Of a DNA stretch of 32,915 nt, positions 24,481 to 32,554 are shown piece after piece. The notes beneath the pieces were generated by a model. That model was not told where the DNA came from and did no database searches. It saw only the letters and a program-made list of their open reading frames with translations. The stretch spans positions 1 through 32,915 of the forward strand of contig CAUZJO010000038.1 of the NCBI GenBank assembly GCA_963580245.1, in the 5' to 3' direction. The DNA is from CAUZJO01 sp963580245. Its GTDB lineage: Bacteria; Sumerlaeota; Sumerlaeia; MVZB01. The position numbers were made by a program, and so were the translations under genes. Within the stretch, counting starts at the first letter, position 1. Each line of letters begins with the position of its first letter.

Positions 24481-24688
24481 GTGTGCATCTCACGGATCCG
24501 TGAGATGCACACACGGGCTGGGAGCACAGGTCCGTTCTCTGGCTCCCTGAAGGGGAGCAATGTGAATAGCCAGGGGTTGACACCCACGGCTAATCACATT
24601 CGACCCCTGCGGGGTCGAGCAAGAGGACAGATTCGATTTGTACCCCCGGCTGTCAGGGGCGCATCTCGCGGCTCCGTGAGATGCACCC
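24481..24688. repeat. Cluster of palindromes and hairpins reaching into the mutM 3' end
   Basis: A perfect 32-base palindrome lies at 24481-24512 (half-site GTGTGCATCTCACGGA). A degenerate copy, matching at about 27 of 32 positions, lies at 24657-24688 inside the last codons of mutM. Between them are GCTCCC/GGGAGC (24542-24558), a 13-bp stem with one mismatch AATGTGAATAGCC/GGCTAATCACATT (24559-24600), and CGACCCC/GGGGTCG (24601-24617). It fills most of the 280-base gap between mutM and the tolC-like gene. It resembles REP or MITE-type intergenic elements; transcribed RNA would be strongly folded. Confidence 0.7.
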
Positions 24689-25543
24689 TTCTTCCTCGGA
24701 CTGGCAGCGCGGGCAGAAGAATGTACTGCGCTGTTGCTGTACGAAGCGAACGATCGGCGTTTTGCACCGCGGGCAGGGCTGCCCGGCGCGGCCATAAACC
24801 CCCAGCCGCTCCTGATACGCGCCGGGCCGTCCCAGGGCATTCTCGAAGGTCGAGAAGCTCGTCCCCCCCATCTCGATGGCTCGGCGCAGGATCGCCCGCA
24901 GCCGGCGATGCAACCGTGTCACTTCGGCCATCGTGAGCGAGCCGACGGGCCGCGCCGGGTGGATTCGCGCGGCGAAGAGCGCCTCGGAGGCGTAGATATT
25001 GCCCAGCCCCACCAGCCGGTCCTGGCGCATGAGCCAAGGTTTGATCGGCGTGGGACAGCCGCCCAGCAGTTGGCCGAGCCGCCGCGCGCCGAGGCCGGGC
25101 GCGAGCGGATCCAGTCCGGCCGGCCGGGCTTCGGCCCAGTTGCGGCACACCCGTAGCGTCCCGAGCCTTCGCACGTCGCGAAACAGCAGTGCCCCGCGAT
25201 CCAACCGCAATCGCGCCCGCGTGGGCGGGGTGGTCGGCCCGTCGGCGTCTTTCTCCCAGGTCAGCCGCCCGGTCATGCGCAGGTGGATCAGAAGCCAGCT
25301 CGCCTCTCGCTCGAGCCGATCGGGTGACAGGCCGTGGGACGGGACGGCCCGTCGCGGCGCCACCAGGGCTAGGCCCACCTGCTTCCCCACGCGTCGCAGG
25401 CCTCCGATGAGGCGACCCTCGATCAGCTCGGTCTCCAGCGTCCCCAAAAGTGGGTCGAGGACCTCCATGCGCAGCACCCGCCGACCACTGAGCCGGGGCG
25501 TCAACTGGCGCACGATCGTTTCCACCTCCGGCAGCTCGGGCAT
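24653..25543 (-). CDS. mutM: Formamidopyrimidine-DNA glycosylase
   Basis: This base-excision repair enzyme removes 8-oxoguanine and formamidopyrimidines and nicks the DNA. The start at ATG 25543 is fixed by the family terminus MPELPEVET, in which Pro2 becomes the catalytic nucleophile and Glu3 is essential. A 39-base upstream extension to 25582 is not part of the protein. LIHLRMTGRL, the helix-two-turn-helix region with VGLGNIYASEALF, and the C-terminal zinc finger (Cys257, Cys260, Cys277, Cys280, with the lesion-contacting Arg272 in QQRSTFFCPRCQ) are complete. Length is 296 residues. The tail beyond the finger, GCISRSREMRP, is encoded by a degenerate copy of the palindrome found at 24481, so the original stop may have been displaced. 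It is divergent from the single-TM protein gene. Confidence 0.95.
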   Translation of the reverse strand: MPELPEVETIVRQLTPRLSGRRVLRMEVLDPLLGTLETELIEGRLIGGLRRVGKQVGLALVAPRRAVPSHGLSPDRLEREASWLLIHLRMTGRLTWEKDADGPTTPPTRARLRLDRGALLFRDVRRLGTLRVCRNWAEARPAGLDPLAPGLGARRLGQLLGGCPTPIKPWLMRQDRLVGLGNIYASEALFAARIHPARPVGSLTMAEVTRLHRRLRAILRRAIEMGGTSFSTFENALGRPGAYQERLGVYGRAGQPCPRCKTPIVRFVQQQRSTFFCPRCQSEEEGCISRSREMRP

Positions 25544-25609
25544 CGCCGCGTCTCTCCTCGCCGGACATCCTAACGACCCCACAACGCCCGGCCCACCATA
25601 TTTTCACTT

Positions 25610-25638
25610 TTGCCAACGCGCGCGGGCTAAGCTAACAT
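25610..25638 (+). promoter_or_regulatory. Candidate sigma70-type promoter of the single-TM protein gene
   Basis: TTGCCA at 25610-25615 (five of six matches), a 17-base spacer and TAACAT at 25633-25638 (four of six) lie 32 bases before ATG 25671. The spacing and position are ideal for that gene. Confidence 0.45.
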
Positions 25639-25670
25639 GACGGGGTCACCATCTTGGGCAGGATGAATCC

Positions 25671-26450
25671 ATGGACCAGACCGATCAAACCATTCACGCG
25701 GATGATACGAGCTATCGCAGGCGGGCGTTTCGGCCGTTTCTGATCGCCGGGTTCATGGTCGTGATCGTCTTCATCGTGACCATCCTGGGAACCGCGGTGT
25801 TCTACAAGATGAAAATGTCCAGGCTCATGGAACTGCAAAAACACGCCAAGGAACACTACGCCCGCAACAATGAGTCCTTCGCGTTCGACGCCTCCGCCGT
25901 CGATCAAAGCGTCAGTTCCGCCCGCTGGTCCGAGATGTTCGAAGTCCGCCGACGGCTGCTGGCCAAGATGACGCCCGAAACCGAACGGGTGATCCGCAAG
26001 GCGCTGGGGGTGACCTCGCAAAACGAGTTGATCTCGATGGCGACCGGGCTGTTGGGCCTCACGCCGGCCCTCGAGGCGCTGCTCGACGAGCAGCTGGCCG
26101 CCCTCGAGGAGGCCCGCATGAGCGTGGACGAATATCGCTGGCTCTTGGGACTGGCCGTGAGGGAAATTCTGAAGAAGACAAGTCCCCAAGAAGAGGCGGG
26201 GTCGCGCTACTGGAGCGTCCTCGAGAGCGTCGCCGAGCTCAGCGCCACAACCGGCGACCCGGCCACGACCGTGAGCGCCGATCAACTCTTCGCGGCGCTG
26301 AACAAGAAGTACGACGGTCGGCGGATCGGGTCATTGTCGCTGATCGACGAGTTGCACGAAGCGAACCAGGTCACCTCGGCGCTTGATCTGTTGGCGGTGG
26401 GTAGCATGTGGAGCGGTCTTCAGGAGGTGGTTGGGATGGCGCGGCATTGA
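25671..26450 (+). CDS. Hypothetical single-pass membrane protein
   Basis: The product has 259 residues and starts at ATG 25671, with AGGA 7 bases upstream. A cytoplasmic N-terminus with basic residues (SYRRRAFRPF) precedes one membrane segment at about 24-45 (LIAGFMVVIVFIVTILGTAV), after which the rest should lie in the periplasm. The soluble part is helical and acidic, with KMTPETERVIRKALGVTSQN, LLGLTPALEALLDEQLAALE and MSVDEYRWLLGLAVREILKK. That last stretch has the M(S)xEEYxWI pattern found in several uncharacterised periplasmic or anchored proteins of Gram-negative bacteria. I know no function for it. It precedes the PBP1A gene by 112 bases in the same direction, so an envelope role is conceivable. 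Confidence 0.75.
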   Translation: MDQTDQTIHADDTSYRRRAFRPFLIAGFMVVIVFIVTILGTAVFYKMKMSRLMELQKHAKEHYARNNESFAFDASAVDQSVSSARWSEMFEVRRRLLAKMTPETERVIRKALGVTSQNELISMATGLLGLTPALEALLDEQLAALEEARMSVDEYRWLLGLAVREILKKTSPQEEAGSRYWSVLESVAELSATTGDPATTVSADQLFAALNKKYDGRRIGSLSLIDELHEANQVTSALDLLAVGSMWSGLQEVVGMARH

Positions 26451-26562
26451 GAGGCCCGCGAATCTCCCGAATCGACGCCGACAAACAAAGCATGCAGCGG
26501 GGCTCCCCAATACGATTCATGATGGTTGCGAGATCGATTCGATCGAGAGTGAGTGAAGCATT

Positions 26563-29061
26563 GTGACGCCTGACTCTCCAGGTTCCGTGGCTCGCCGCCG
26601 CCGCCGCGGGCGGTTCCGGTTTTGGCGCGTTGCCTTTGTTGGCGGGGCGTTGTTCATGACGCTGGGGGCCGCCCTCAGCATCGGCGCGTTCATCGCTTAC
26701 ATGAACAGTCTCTCTCCCATCGAGGAACTCGAAGACTACGACCCCCCCGAGGCCACAAGCATTTACGACCGGACCGGCGGACTGGCCATCGGCGAGTTCA
26801 AGGACCAAAACCGCCAGGTCGTCCCCCTGCGCGAGATCCCGATGACGTTGCGCAACGCGTTTGTCGCGATCGAGGACAGCCGCTTCTACGACCACTGGGG
26901 CGTGGACCTGATCGGCGTGGGGCGCGCGTTCTTGGCCAACTACAAGGCCGGGACGATCCGCCAGGGCGCCAGCACGATCACGATGCAGCTTACCCGCAAC
27001 ATCCTCGAGGACGTGACAACCGAGAGGAGTTACCGGCGCAAGTTCAATGAAGCCATCCGCTCCATGCAGATCGAACGCCGCTACACCAAGAACCAGATCC
27101 TCGAGTTTTATTTGAACCACATCTTCTTCGGGTACAATGCATACGGGGTCTGCGCCGCGGCGGCGGTCTATTACGCCAAGGAACTCGATGAGCTGACCAT
27201 CGGCGAATGCGCCACGCTGGCGGGCATCATCAAGGCCCCCAGCACCGAGAACCCCCGCCGCAACCCCCAACGCGCTCTCAGCCGGCGCGACGACGTCCTC
27301 GCGCGGATGCTCAAGCTGGGAATGATCACCGCGGAACAGTGCGAAGAGGGCAAAGCCGAACCGGTCCAAACTCGACCCGGGGTGGGCATGACCAGCCGCT
27401 ACCCCTATTTCATCAGTGCCCTGTGGCACGACTTGCGGGCGTACTATGGACTGAGCGCGCAAGGTCTGCGCCAGGGAGGCCTGCGGGTCACCTCCACGCT
27501 CGACCCCGCCATTCAAGATGCCTGCCGCTGGGCGCTGCGCGAGGGACTCATTGACGTTGAACGTAAGTGGCGAGCGACCAACGCGGCCCGCGCGCGCGCG
27601 CAGAAAAAGGACTGGAACGGCCTGCTGCGGCCCGGCGAAACACGGCTGATGACGATCACGCGGATCGACCGCGAAGCGACCACCCCAACCGCCCACGTGC
27701 GGCTCGGCCCGTATCGGGGAAGGGTCCCGATCCCGGAAGACCCCCCGTTCTATGAACCGGATAAGGTTCTGAAGGAAGACGGCCGCGTGGACGTCAGGGT
27801 CGGCGCGATGGAGGGCAACGACTTCGCGGGGGAAATCGGCATCCAAAAACCGATCCAGGGCAGCATCGTGGTGCTCGACACCTATACCGGGGATGTCCTG
27901 GGACTGGTGGGCGGCAGCAACTTCTATGATCAGAAAATGGGATGGAACAACGCGATCCACGGTGGCCGGCAGGTCGGTTCTTGTTTCAAACCGTTTTTCT
28001 ACTCCGCCGCCTTCGAAAGTGGTTTCTCACCCTCCGACATGATCGTCGACCAGTGGGTGGAGTACCCCACCTTCGCCGGTCCCTATCGCCCCGTCAATTA
28101 CCATAAGAAAACCGTCTACGGACCAACGACCCTGATCGAAGCCCTCCAGCACTCGCGCAATATCGTGACGATTCGCCTCTATGAAGCCCTGGGCATGAAG
28201 AAGGCCCTTGAATTGGTCCATCGTTTCGATTACACCGACGAGCGCAAGCACTGGGACATCCCGGTGGAGCTTTCCTCGTGCCTGGGGACGATCGACTGCT
28301 CGCCGCTGCAAATGGCCGCCGCCTATCAGGTCTTCGCCAACCTGGGCGTGGGCATCCGCCCCCAGTTCTTCCGCAACGCGGTCGATACCAGGGGCCGCGT
28401 CAAAGTTCCGATTAAGCGCCGCGAGGAGCAAATCGTCGATCCCATCGCCGCCCACCAGACCCAGTATCTGCTGCGCCAGGTCGTTAAGAGCGGCACGGGC
28501 CGTTATTCGATCGGCAACAAGTTCGACTCACCTCCCTATCCCCCCATTTGCGGCAAAACCGGCACGACCAATGATTGCCGCGACGCGTGGTTTTGCGGGT
28601 TCACGCCCGACCTGGTCATCGTTGTGCAGGTGGGTTTCGATCCGCCCCTGCCGATGGGGCCGAAGATGACCGGCGGCAAGTTGGCCGGTGAAATATGGGC
28701 CAAGCTCTTTGAAGAGATCATCGCCACGCGCGAGGACTGGACCATGGGCTTCGATCAGCCCGACGGGATCGAGACCGCCAACGTCTGCGGCGAGACGGGC
28801 AAGCGTGTCAGCGAAGTGTGCGGCTACAGTGACCATGATACTTACCGCGCCGTCCCGTTCGCCCGCGGCAAGGCCCCGGTTGAGCCCTGCGACGGCAACG
28901 CGATCGTCCCGCTGATTCAGCCCGTCGGCCCGCACTACCCCTACTGGGAAGGCCGCTCGCCCATTCGGGGATTCGCGCGCTGGCCGGGTGAATCCTTCGA
29001 CGATGAAATTGAAGACGGCGAGTTCGATCGGGAAGATGATCGACAAGCAATTGTATTCTAA
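26563..29061 (+). CDS. mrcA: Bifunctional penicillin-binding protein 1A
   Basis: This class A PBP polymerises glycan strands from lipid II and cross-links the peptides. It has 832 residues from GTG 26563, with no strong ribosome site. Membrane anchor: about 22-46. GT51 domain: catalytic Glu104 in AIEDSRFYDHWGVD, then RQGASTITMQLTRN and QILEFYLNHIFFGYNAYGV. An OB-like linker covers about 350-430. Transpeptidase: Ser473 in S-C-F-K476, S531-R-N533 in QHSRNIVTIRL and KTGTT at 665-669. The C-terminus carries three spaced cysteines (VCGETGKRVSEVC...EPC), as in many members of the family, and ends with an acidic tail. The methyltransferase gene follows after 12 bases, so they probably share a transcript. 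Confidence 0.95.
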   Translation: MTPDSPGSVARRRRRGRFRFWRVAFVGGALFMTLGAALSIGAFIAYMNSLSPIEELEDYDPPEATSIYDRTGGLAIGEFKDQNRQVVPLREIPMTLRNAFVAIEDSRFYDHWGVDLIGVGRAFLANYKAGTIRQGASTITMQLTRNILEDVTTERSYRRKFNEAIRSMQIERRYTKNQILEFYLNHIFFGYNAYGVCAAAAVYYAKELDELTIGECATLAGIIKAPSTENPRRNPQRALSRRDDVLARMLKLGMITAEQCEEGKAEPVQTRPGVGMTSRYPYFISALWHDLRAYYGLSAQGLRQGGLRVTSTLDPAIQDACRWALREGLIDVERKWRATNAARARAQKKDWNGLLRPGETRLMTITRIDREATTPTAHVRLGPYRGRVPIPEDPPFYEPDKVLKEDGRVDVRVGAMEGNDFAGEIGIQKPIQGSIVVLDTYTGDVLGLVGGSNFYDQKMGWNNAIHGGRQVGSCFKPFFYSAAFESGFSPSDMIVDQWVEYPTFAGPYRPVNYHKKTVYGPTTLIEALQHSRNIVTIRLYEALGMKKALELVHRFDYTDERKHWDIPVELSSCLGTIDCSPLQMAAAYQVFANLGVGIRPQFFRNAVDTRGRVKVPIKRREEQIVDPIAAHQTQYLLRQVVKSGTGRYSIGNKFDSPPYPPICGKTGTTNDCRDAWFCGFTPDLVIVVQVGFDPPLPMGPKMTGGKLAGEIWAKLFEEIIATREDWTMGFDQPDGIETANVCGETGKRVSEVCGYSDHDTYRAVPFARGKAPVEPCDGNAIVPLIQPVGPHYPYWEGRSPIRGFARWPGESFDDEIEDGEFDREDDRQAIVF

Positions 29062-29073
29062 GCGAGATAAATC

Positions 29074-29946
29074 ATGACCAAGAAAAAAAGTGAAAGCGGC
29101 ATCGACTTCGAAAAGGAACTGACCGGCGGCCACAAAACCTATAACAAGAAGGTCGGCAAATGGTGGCTCAAGCTCTCTTCCGATAAGAAGCACGCGCGGG
29201 CTTACCGCGCCATCGCGAATCATCTCAAGGAAAACGTCCCCGGCGATCCGCGACTTATTATCGATTACGCGTGCGGCTCGGGTCGCCTGCTGGCCCGCTT
29301 GGTGCGCCGTTTCCCCAAGGCCAAGGTGATCGGGATCGACGGCTCGCGCTTGATGCTCGATGACGCCGAAGAGCGCGTGGAGGAACTGGGAAAGCGGGCC
29401 GCCGGGCGCGTCGAATTGATCGAAAGCCCCCTGCCCAATTTCGAGTTGGACTGCAAGGACGCCGATTTGGTTGTCTTCTGCTTCGCGAACATCTGCCCCG
29501 AGGCCGACGATCAAGACTACTACGACGAGCACGGGGCGACGCGACGCGCCGACGTGACCACCGCCCGGCGCTTGGCCCGCGCGCGCGAACCCAACCCCGA
29601 TTGGGAAACCGTCACGTGTAGCACCGAAGACCTCTACAACGCGATGATGGACGGCAAGGTGATCTCGCGCAACCTGCGCTCTCTCTTGCGCAAGGGCGGC
29701 GTCTGCGCCCGCGTCGAGTACGCCAACGCGAAACGAAAGGAACTGACCGAACTGGTCCGGATGCGGATGGACTTCGAGGCCGGGGCGCTGGGTAAATCGT
29801 TTGAAGGCAAGCAAGCCGAACAGATCTTCCGCCTCAGAAAGTCCACCTACATCGGCTCGCGCGTCATCGAGGCCGTCTATCACCATACCGGCGACGACGC
29901 GGACCGCATCGGCGGGTTTCTGGTCAATCTTCTGCGCGAGATTTAA
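29074..29946 (+). CDS. Class I SAM-dependent methyltransferase
   Basis: This is a 290-residue protein. The N-terminal 60 residues are basic (KKKSESGIDFEKELTGGHKT, KVGKWWLKLSSDKKHARAYR). Motif I follows, IDYACGSGRLLARLVRRFP, then VIGIDGSRLMLDDAEERV for ribose contact, and ADLVVFCFANICPEADDQDY in the motif IV position. An insert, YYDEHGATRRADVTTARRLA, separates this from the C-terminal strands (LLRKGGVCARVEYANAKRKE, TYIGSRVIEAVYHHTG). The substrate is unknown. The start is ATG 29074 with GAGA 7 bases upstream, only 12 bases after the PBP1A stop, so co-transcription is likely; whether the function is linked is not known. Confidence 0.8.
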   Translation: MTKKKSESGIDFEKELTGGHKTYNKKVGKWWLKLSSDKKHARAYRAIANHLKENVPGDPRLIIDYACGSGRLLARLVRRFPKAKVIGIDGSRLMLDDAEERVEELGKRAAGRVELIESPLPNFELDCKDADLVVFCFANICPEADDQDYYDEHGATRRADVTTARRLARAREPNPDWETVTCSTEDLYNAMMDGKVISRNLRSLLRKGGVCARVEYANAKRKELTELVRMRMDFEAGALGKSFEGKQAEQIFRLRKSTYIGSRVIEAVYHHTGDDADRIGGFLVNLLREI

Positions 29947-30038
29947 TGAAAACAGGGGATGGCGTTTCATCTGCCGGGACGGCGACGTCCGGTTGGTGCT
30001 TGCCTCCCGCATCTTTACCATCGAAAAAGCAATGTTTT

Positions 30039-30106
30039 ACACAAAGGCGCAAAGTTCGCAAAGATAATTCATGGTCAGTTGCTTTGCGTCCTTTGCGTCT
30101 TTGTGT
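30039..30106. repeat. Inverted repeat of CGCAAAG units
   Basis: The left arm, 30039-30063, begins ACACAAAGGCGCAAAG. The right arm, 30082-30106, is its reverse complement at 22 of 25 positions, with an 18-base spacer. Each arm consists of tandem CGCAAAG-type heptamers. Very similar sequences (ACGCAAAGACGCAAAG) are scattered through genomes of several environmental phyla. It lies in the 208-base gap between two converging genes, where it could form a long hairpin and stop transcription from both sides. Confidence 0.7.
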
Positions 30107-30154
30107 GATAAGAATTTGGAGGATTAACGCGTTTTTCTGGTTGTTCACATCGCA

Positions 30155-32395
30155 TCAAGGCTCGATCTGGATCAACGTTGGATAATCCTTGATCAGGATA
30201 TTGTGCAGGATGACCGAATCCCGCTCCATGGTGTAATTCAATTCCTGGCGCGTGCCGTTGAGCAGGTCGATGCCCCAGACTTTGCGGGCGTTCGGCACGT
30301 CGGGGAGGATTACGTCGGCGCGGGTCTCGACCAGATCGTCGGTCGTTTCGCCGGGGATCCAGGCGGCGATCATCCGGCCGCCGTCATCATGCCGATAGGT
30401 AAAGCGTTCCAACTCGCGCTCGGCCTTGATTTCAACCGGGAATTCCTCGCCGCGCCAGCCGTCCATGACGGTGCAGATCGTGCGCAGCGTGTAATAGCCG
30501 GCGTCGGGCTGCATCGGGTGGAGGACCTGGCCTGGCTCGGGAACGCGAAAGAGCGACTGGCCGACCGCGCTGGAATTGAAGTATGGATTGCAGTAAAGCG
30601 CGAGGGCGTTCAAACCGGCGCAGCCGACGAAGCTCTGCGCGACCAGTTTGGCGCGGACCATCTCTGATTCGCCGTGATAACGGAAATCGGTAAAGCCGAA
30701 TTCGTCCTTTACGGCCTCCCAGCTTTTCTGGCCGGGCTGGCGCGCGCCGGGCGGATAGATCGACCAGGTCATGAAACTGTAATTGATGTGGCCGTCATAC
30801 CCGTTGTTGCGATATTCCTGGATTTCACGCCGGGCCTGGGGAAAGAACTGTTTGAGGTGATCGAGGCTGAAACCGGAATCGACGCGGCTGGCAAGCAATC
30901 CCAGCGCCCCCGTGCTGAGATGACTAGGGTAGACGTCTTCTTCAATCTCGCCTTTGGCCTTGCTTAACATTGCCGTGCCCGCCTCGCCGCCGCCCATGAC
31001 GCCCGCGTCCGGATCGATCTCCTTCACCGTGCGAATCAGTTTTTTGTAGACGTCGGGATTGCCCGGCCAGTCGGAGCCGACCCCCCAGAAACTGACGCGG
31101 TCCTTGAAGTGATTGACGATGAACCGAACGTAGCGCAGGTAGGCGTCCTGGGCTTCGGGATACTCCCAGGCCCAGCCCGACAGGTCGTAGTAACTGTTGT
31201 TGATCTCGGCATGGCGCGAACGCGTCCAGTCCTGCTTGCGCCCCACGTAGATCGGGTTGACCTTGACATCGAGGCTCATCAGGATGTTGATCCCGGCGCG
31301 CTTGAGGTCGGTCACGAACTGGTCGAATTCGGGATCGACCTCAAGCCGGCCCTTGACGCGTTCGACGTTGTTCCAGCATTGCATGCCCTCGTCGGCGGTG
31401 ATGTTGAGCCACTTGAGGCCCAGGTCGTAGATCACCGGCAGATAGCAGAGCTGCTGGGTCAGCCGGTCGTGGTTCATCAGAAAGCTGGTTGAGGAGACAG
31501 TCACGCCCGCCCCGCGCGAGACGAGCGCGAGGTTGGCGCCCTGGGGATCGCGCACCTCGACCTCGCCGATCGAGAAGGCGTAGCCGACGTACTTGTCAAG
31601 CAGGCGTTTGAAGTTGTTGGCCGTGATCAGGATCTGCTTGGCCGGCCGCGCGTCGAAAGAGATGTCGGTCGTCCCCTGCTCGTTTCCTTCCAGGTCGTGA
31701 GTCTCATAAACCGTTTCCCAGTGCCAGGCGTCGCGGCTGACCTGGATTTTGAGTTCACGCGGCAACGCTCGCCCGCCCCAGCGATGGAAGCCCATCCAGT
31801 CGGTAAGCTTACCCGCGCGATAATCGGTCGTGCCGAGGACGTAGCCGGTGGCGTTGCCCAGCGCGAACCGCCGGCTGCAAACCAGCCCGACCGACGAGAT
31901 GGTGGTCTCGCGTGGCAAATCGATGCGGATCCACTCTTCACGGACGTCAGGCGCGAAGCCGCCGTAGCTACACCAGGCCGTGTCGGGGTCGCCGTCGATG
32001 AGGTGAATCGGCAGCAGCGGCTGGCTGTCGTTTTCCTTGGTCCGCACCGAGGGATTGGGCGGGTAAGCGCCAAACAGGTTGCTCTTGATCTCCCATGATT
32101 TCTTGGGCTTGATCTTGGTCTTGGGATGATTGTTGTCGGCTTGAATCTCGGCGCCGGGCATCAGGTCGGGGCTCACGCCGTAAATATACGTGATGTTGCC
32201 AAGCGAATAGATCGGCTCGCCGTTGCTGGTGCCCTCGATCGTCGCGTAATCGGCGAAATCAAGCGGCGTATCCGGCCCGGCCCCCGCGATTGGCGGCCCC
32301 AATGTCCAAGAAATCAGCAGGAAGGCAAGCAATGTCCCCGCGCCGATCCTATGTTGATTGTCGTGCGGAATATGAAGACATGGTCTATGGGTCAT
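30155..32395 (-). CDS. Secreted F5/8C-domain protein with GH39-like TIM barrel
   Basis: The protein has 746 residues from ATG 32395 (GGAGG 8 bases upstream). Signal peptide: about 1-39 (TLLAFLLISWTLGPPIAGAG). About 100-285 is a discoidin-like F5/8 type C carbohydrate-binding domain (IDGDPDTAWCSYGG, EEWIRIDLPRETTISSVGLV, ITANNFKR, IGEVEVRD). From about 310 a TIM barrel follows, with GMQCWNNVERVKGRLEVDPE, KRAGINILMSLDVKVNP and KKLIRTVKEIDPDAGVMGGG, the layout of GH39/GH5-like clan GH-A enzymes. Where those have the acid/base motif W-x-x-N-E-P, this one reads FWGVGSDWPGNPDVY, so the usual catalytic Glu is missing. A beta-rich C-terminal domain ends the protein. A glycan-binding or unusual hydrolytic role outside the cell is likely. 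Confidence 0.75.
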   Translation of the reverse strand: MTHRPCLHIPHDNQHRIGAGTLLAFLLISWTLGPPIAGAGPDTPLDFADYATIEGTSNGEPIYSLGNITYIYGVSPDLMPGAEIQADNNHPKTKIKPKKSWEIKSNLFGAYPPNPSVRTKENDSQPLLPIHLIDGDPDTAWCSYGGFAPDVREEWIRIDLPRETTISSVGLVCSRRFALGNATGYVLGTTDYRAGKLTDWMGFHRWGGRALPRELKIQVSRDAWHWETVYETHDLEGNEQGTTDISFDARPAKQILITANNFKRLLDKYVGYAFSIGEVEVRDPQGANLALVSRGAGVTVSSTSFLMNHDRLTQQLCYLPVIYDLGLKWLNITADEGMQCWNNVERVKGRLEVDPEFDQFVTDLKRAGINILMSLDVKVNPIYVGRKQDWTRSRHAEINNSYYDLSGWAWEYPEAQDAYLRYVRFIVNHFKDRVSFWGVGSDWPGNPDVYKKLIRTVKEIDPDAGVMGGGEAGTAMLSKAKGEIEEDVYPSHLSTGALGLLASRVDSGFSLDHLKQFFPQARREIQEYRNNGYDGHINYSFMTWSIYPPGARQPGQKSWEAVKDEFGFTDFRYHGESEMVRAKLVAQSFVGCAGLNALALYCNPYFNSSAVGQSLFRVPEPGQVLHPMQPDAGYYTLRTICTVMDGWRGEEFPVEIKAERELERFTYRHDDGGRMIAAWIPGETTDDLVETRADVILPDVPNARKVWGIDLLNGTRQELNYTMERDSVILHNILIKDYPTLIQIEP

Positions 32396-32414
32396 CAAGT
32401 TTTCCTCCATCAAG

Positions 32415-32554
32415 TTAAGGGTGCCGCTAAAAACTCAGTCCCGGCAGGGACGATTGCTTTCAGTCCGCCACGCAAGTGGCGGGAAATCAAGCCGATAATG
32501 AATTGAAGTCCCGTAGGGACGACTGCAAAACCGGACTCTTGAAGGTTCCCTTAA
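32415..32554. repeat. Miniature inverted-repeat element, long copy
   Basis: The ends are TTAAGGG (32415-32421) and CCCTTAA (32548-32554), extending to TTAAGGGnnCC on both sides. Inside are two copies of the core seen at 12526: CAGTCCCGGCAGGGACGATTG (32436-32456, first 20 bases shared in pattern) and AAGTCCCGTAGGGACGACTG (32506-32525). Between them is a perfect 7-bp stem with a GCAA loop (32465-32482). It lies 19 bases upstream of the glycosidase-like start, so it may fold in that gene's leader. Confidence 0.7.

Noticed and set aside
26371..27960. 529-codon minus-strand frame opposite PBP1A
   Set aside because: Shadow of a gene with complete catalytic motifs; no ribosome site or recognisable domain.
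28528..30021. 497-codon minus-strand frame across the PBP1A end and the methyltransferase
   Set aside because: It spans two well-supported genes in antisense and has no domain signature.
30039..30106. Possible CRISPR remnant because of regularly repeated CGCAAAG
   Set aside because: Units are 7-8 bases, there are no unique spacers, and the two arms are inverted.
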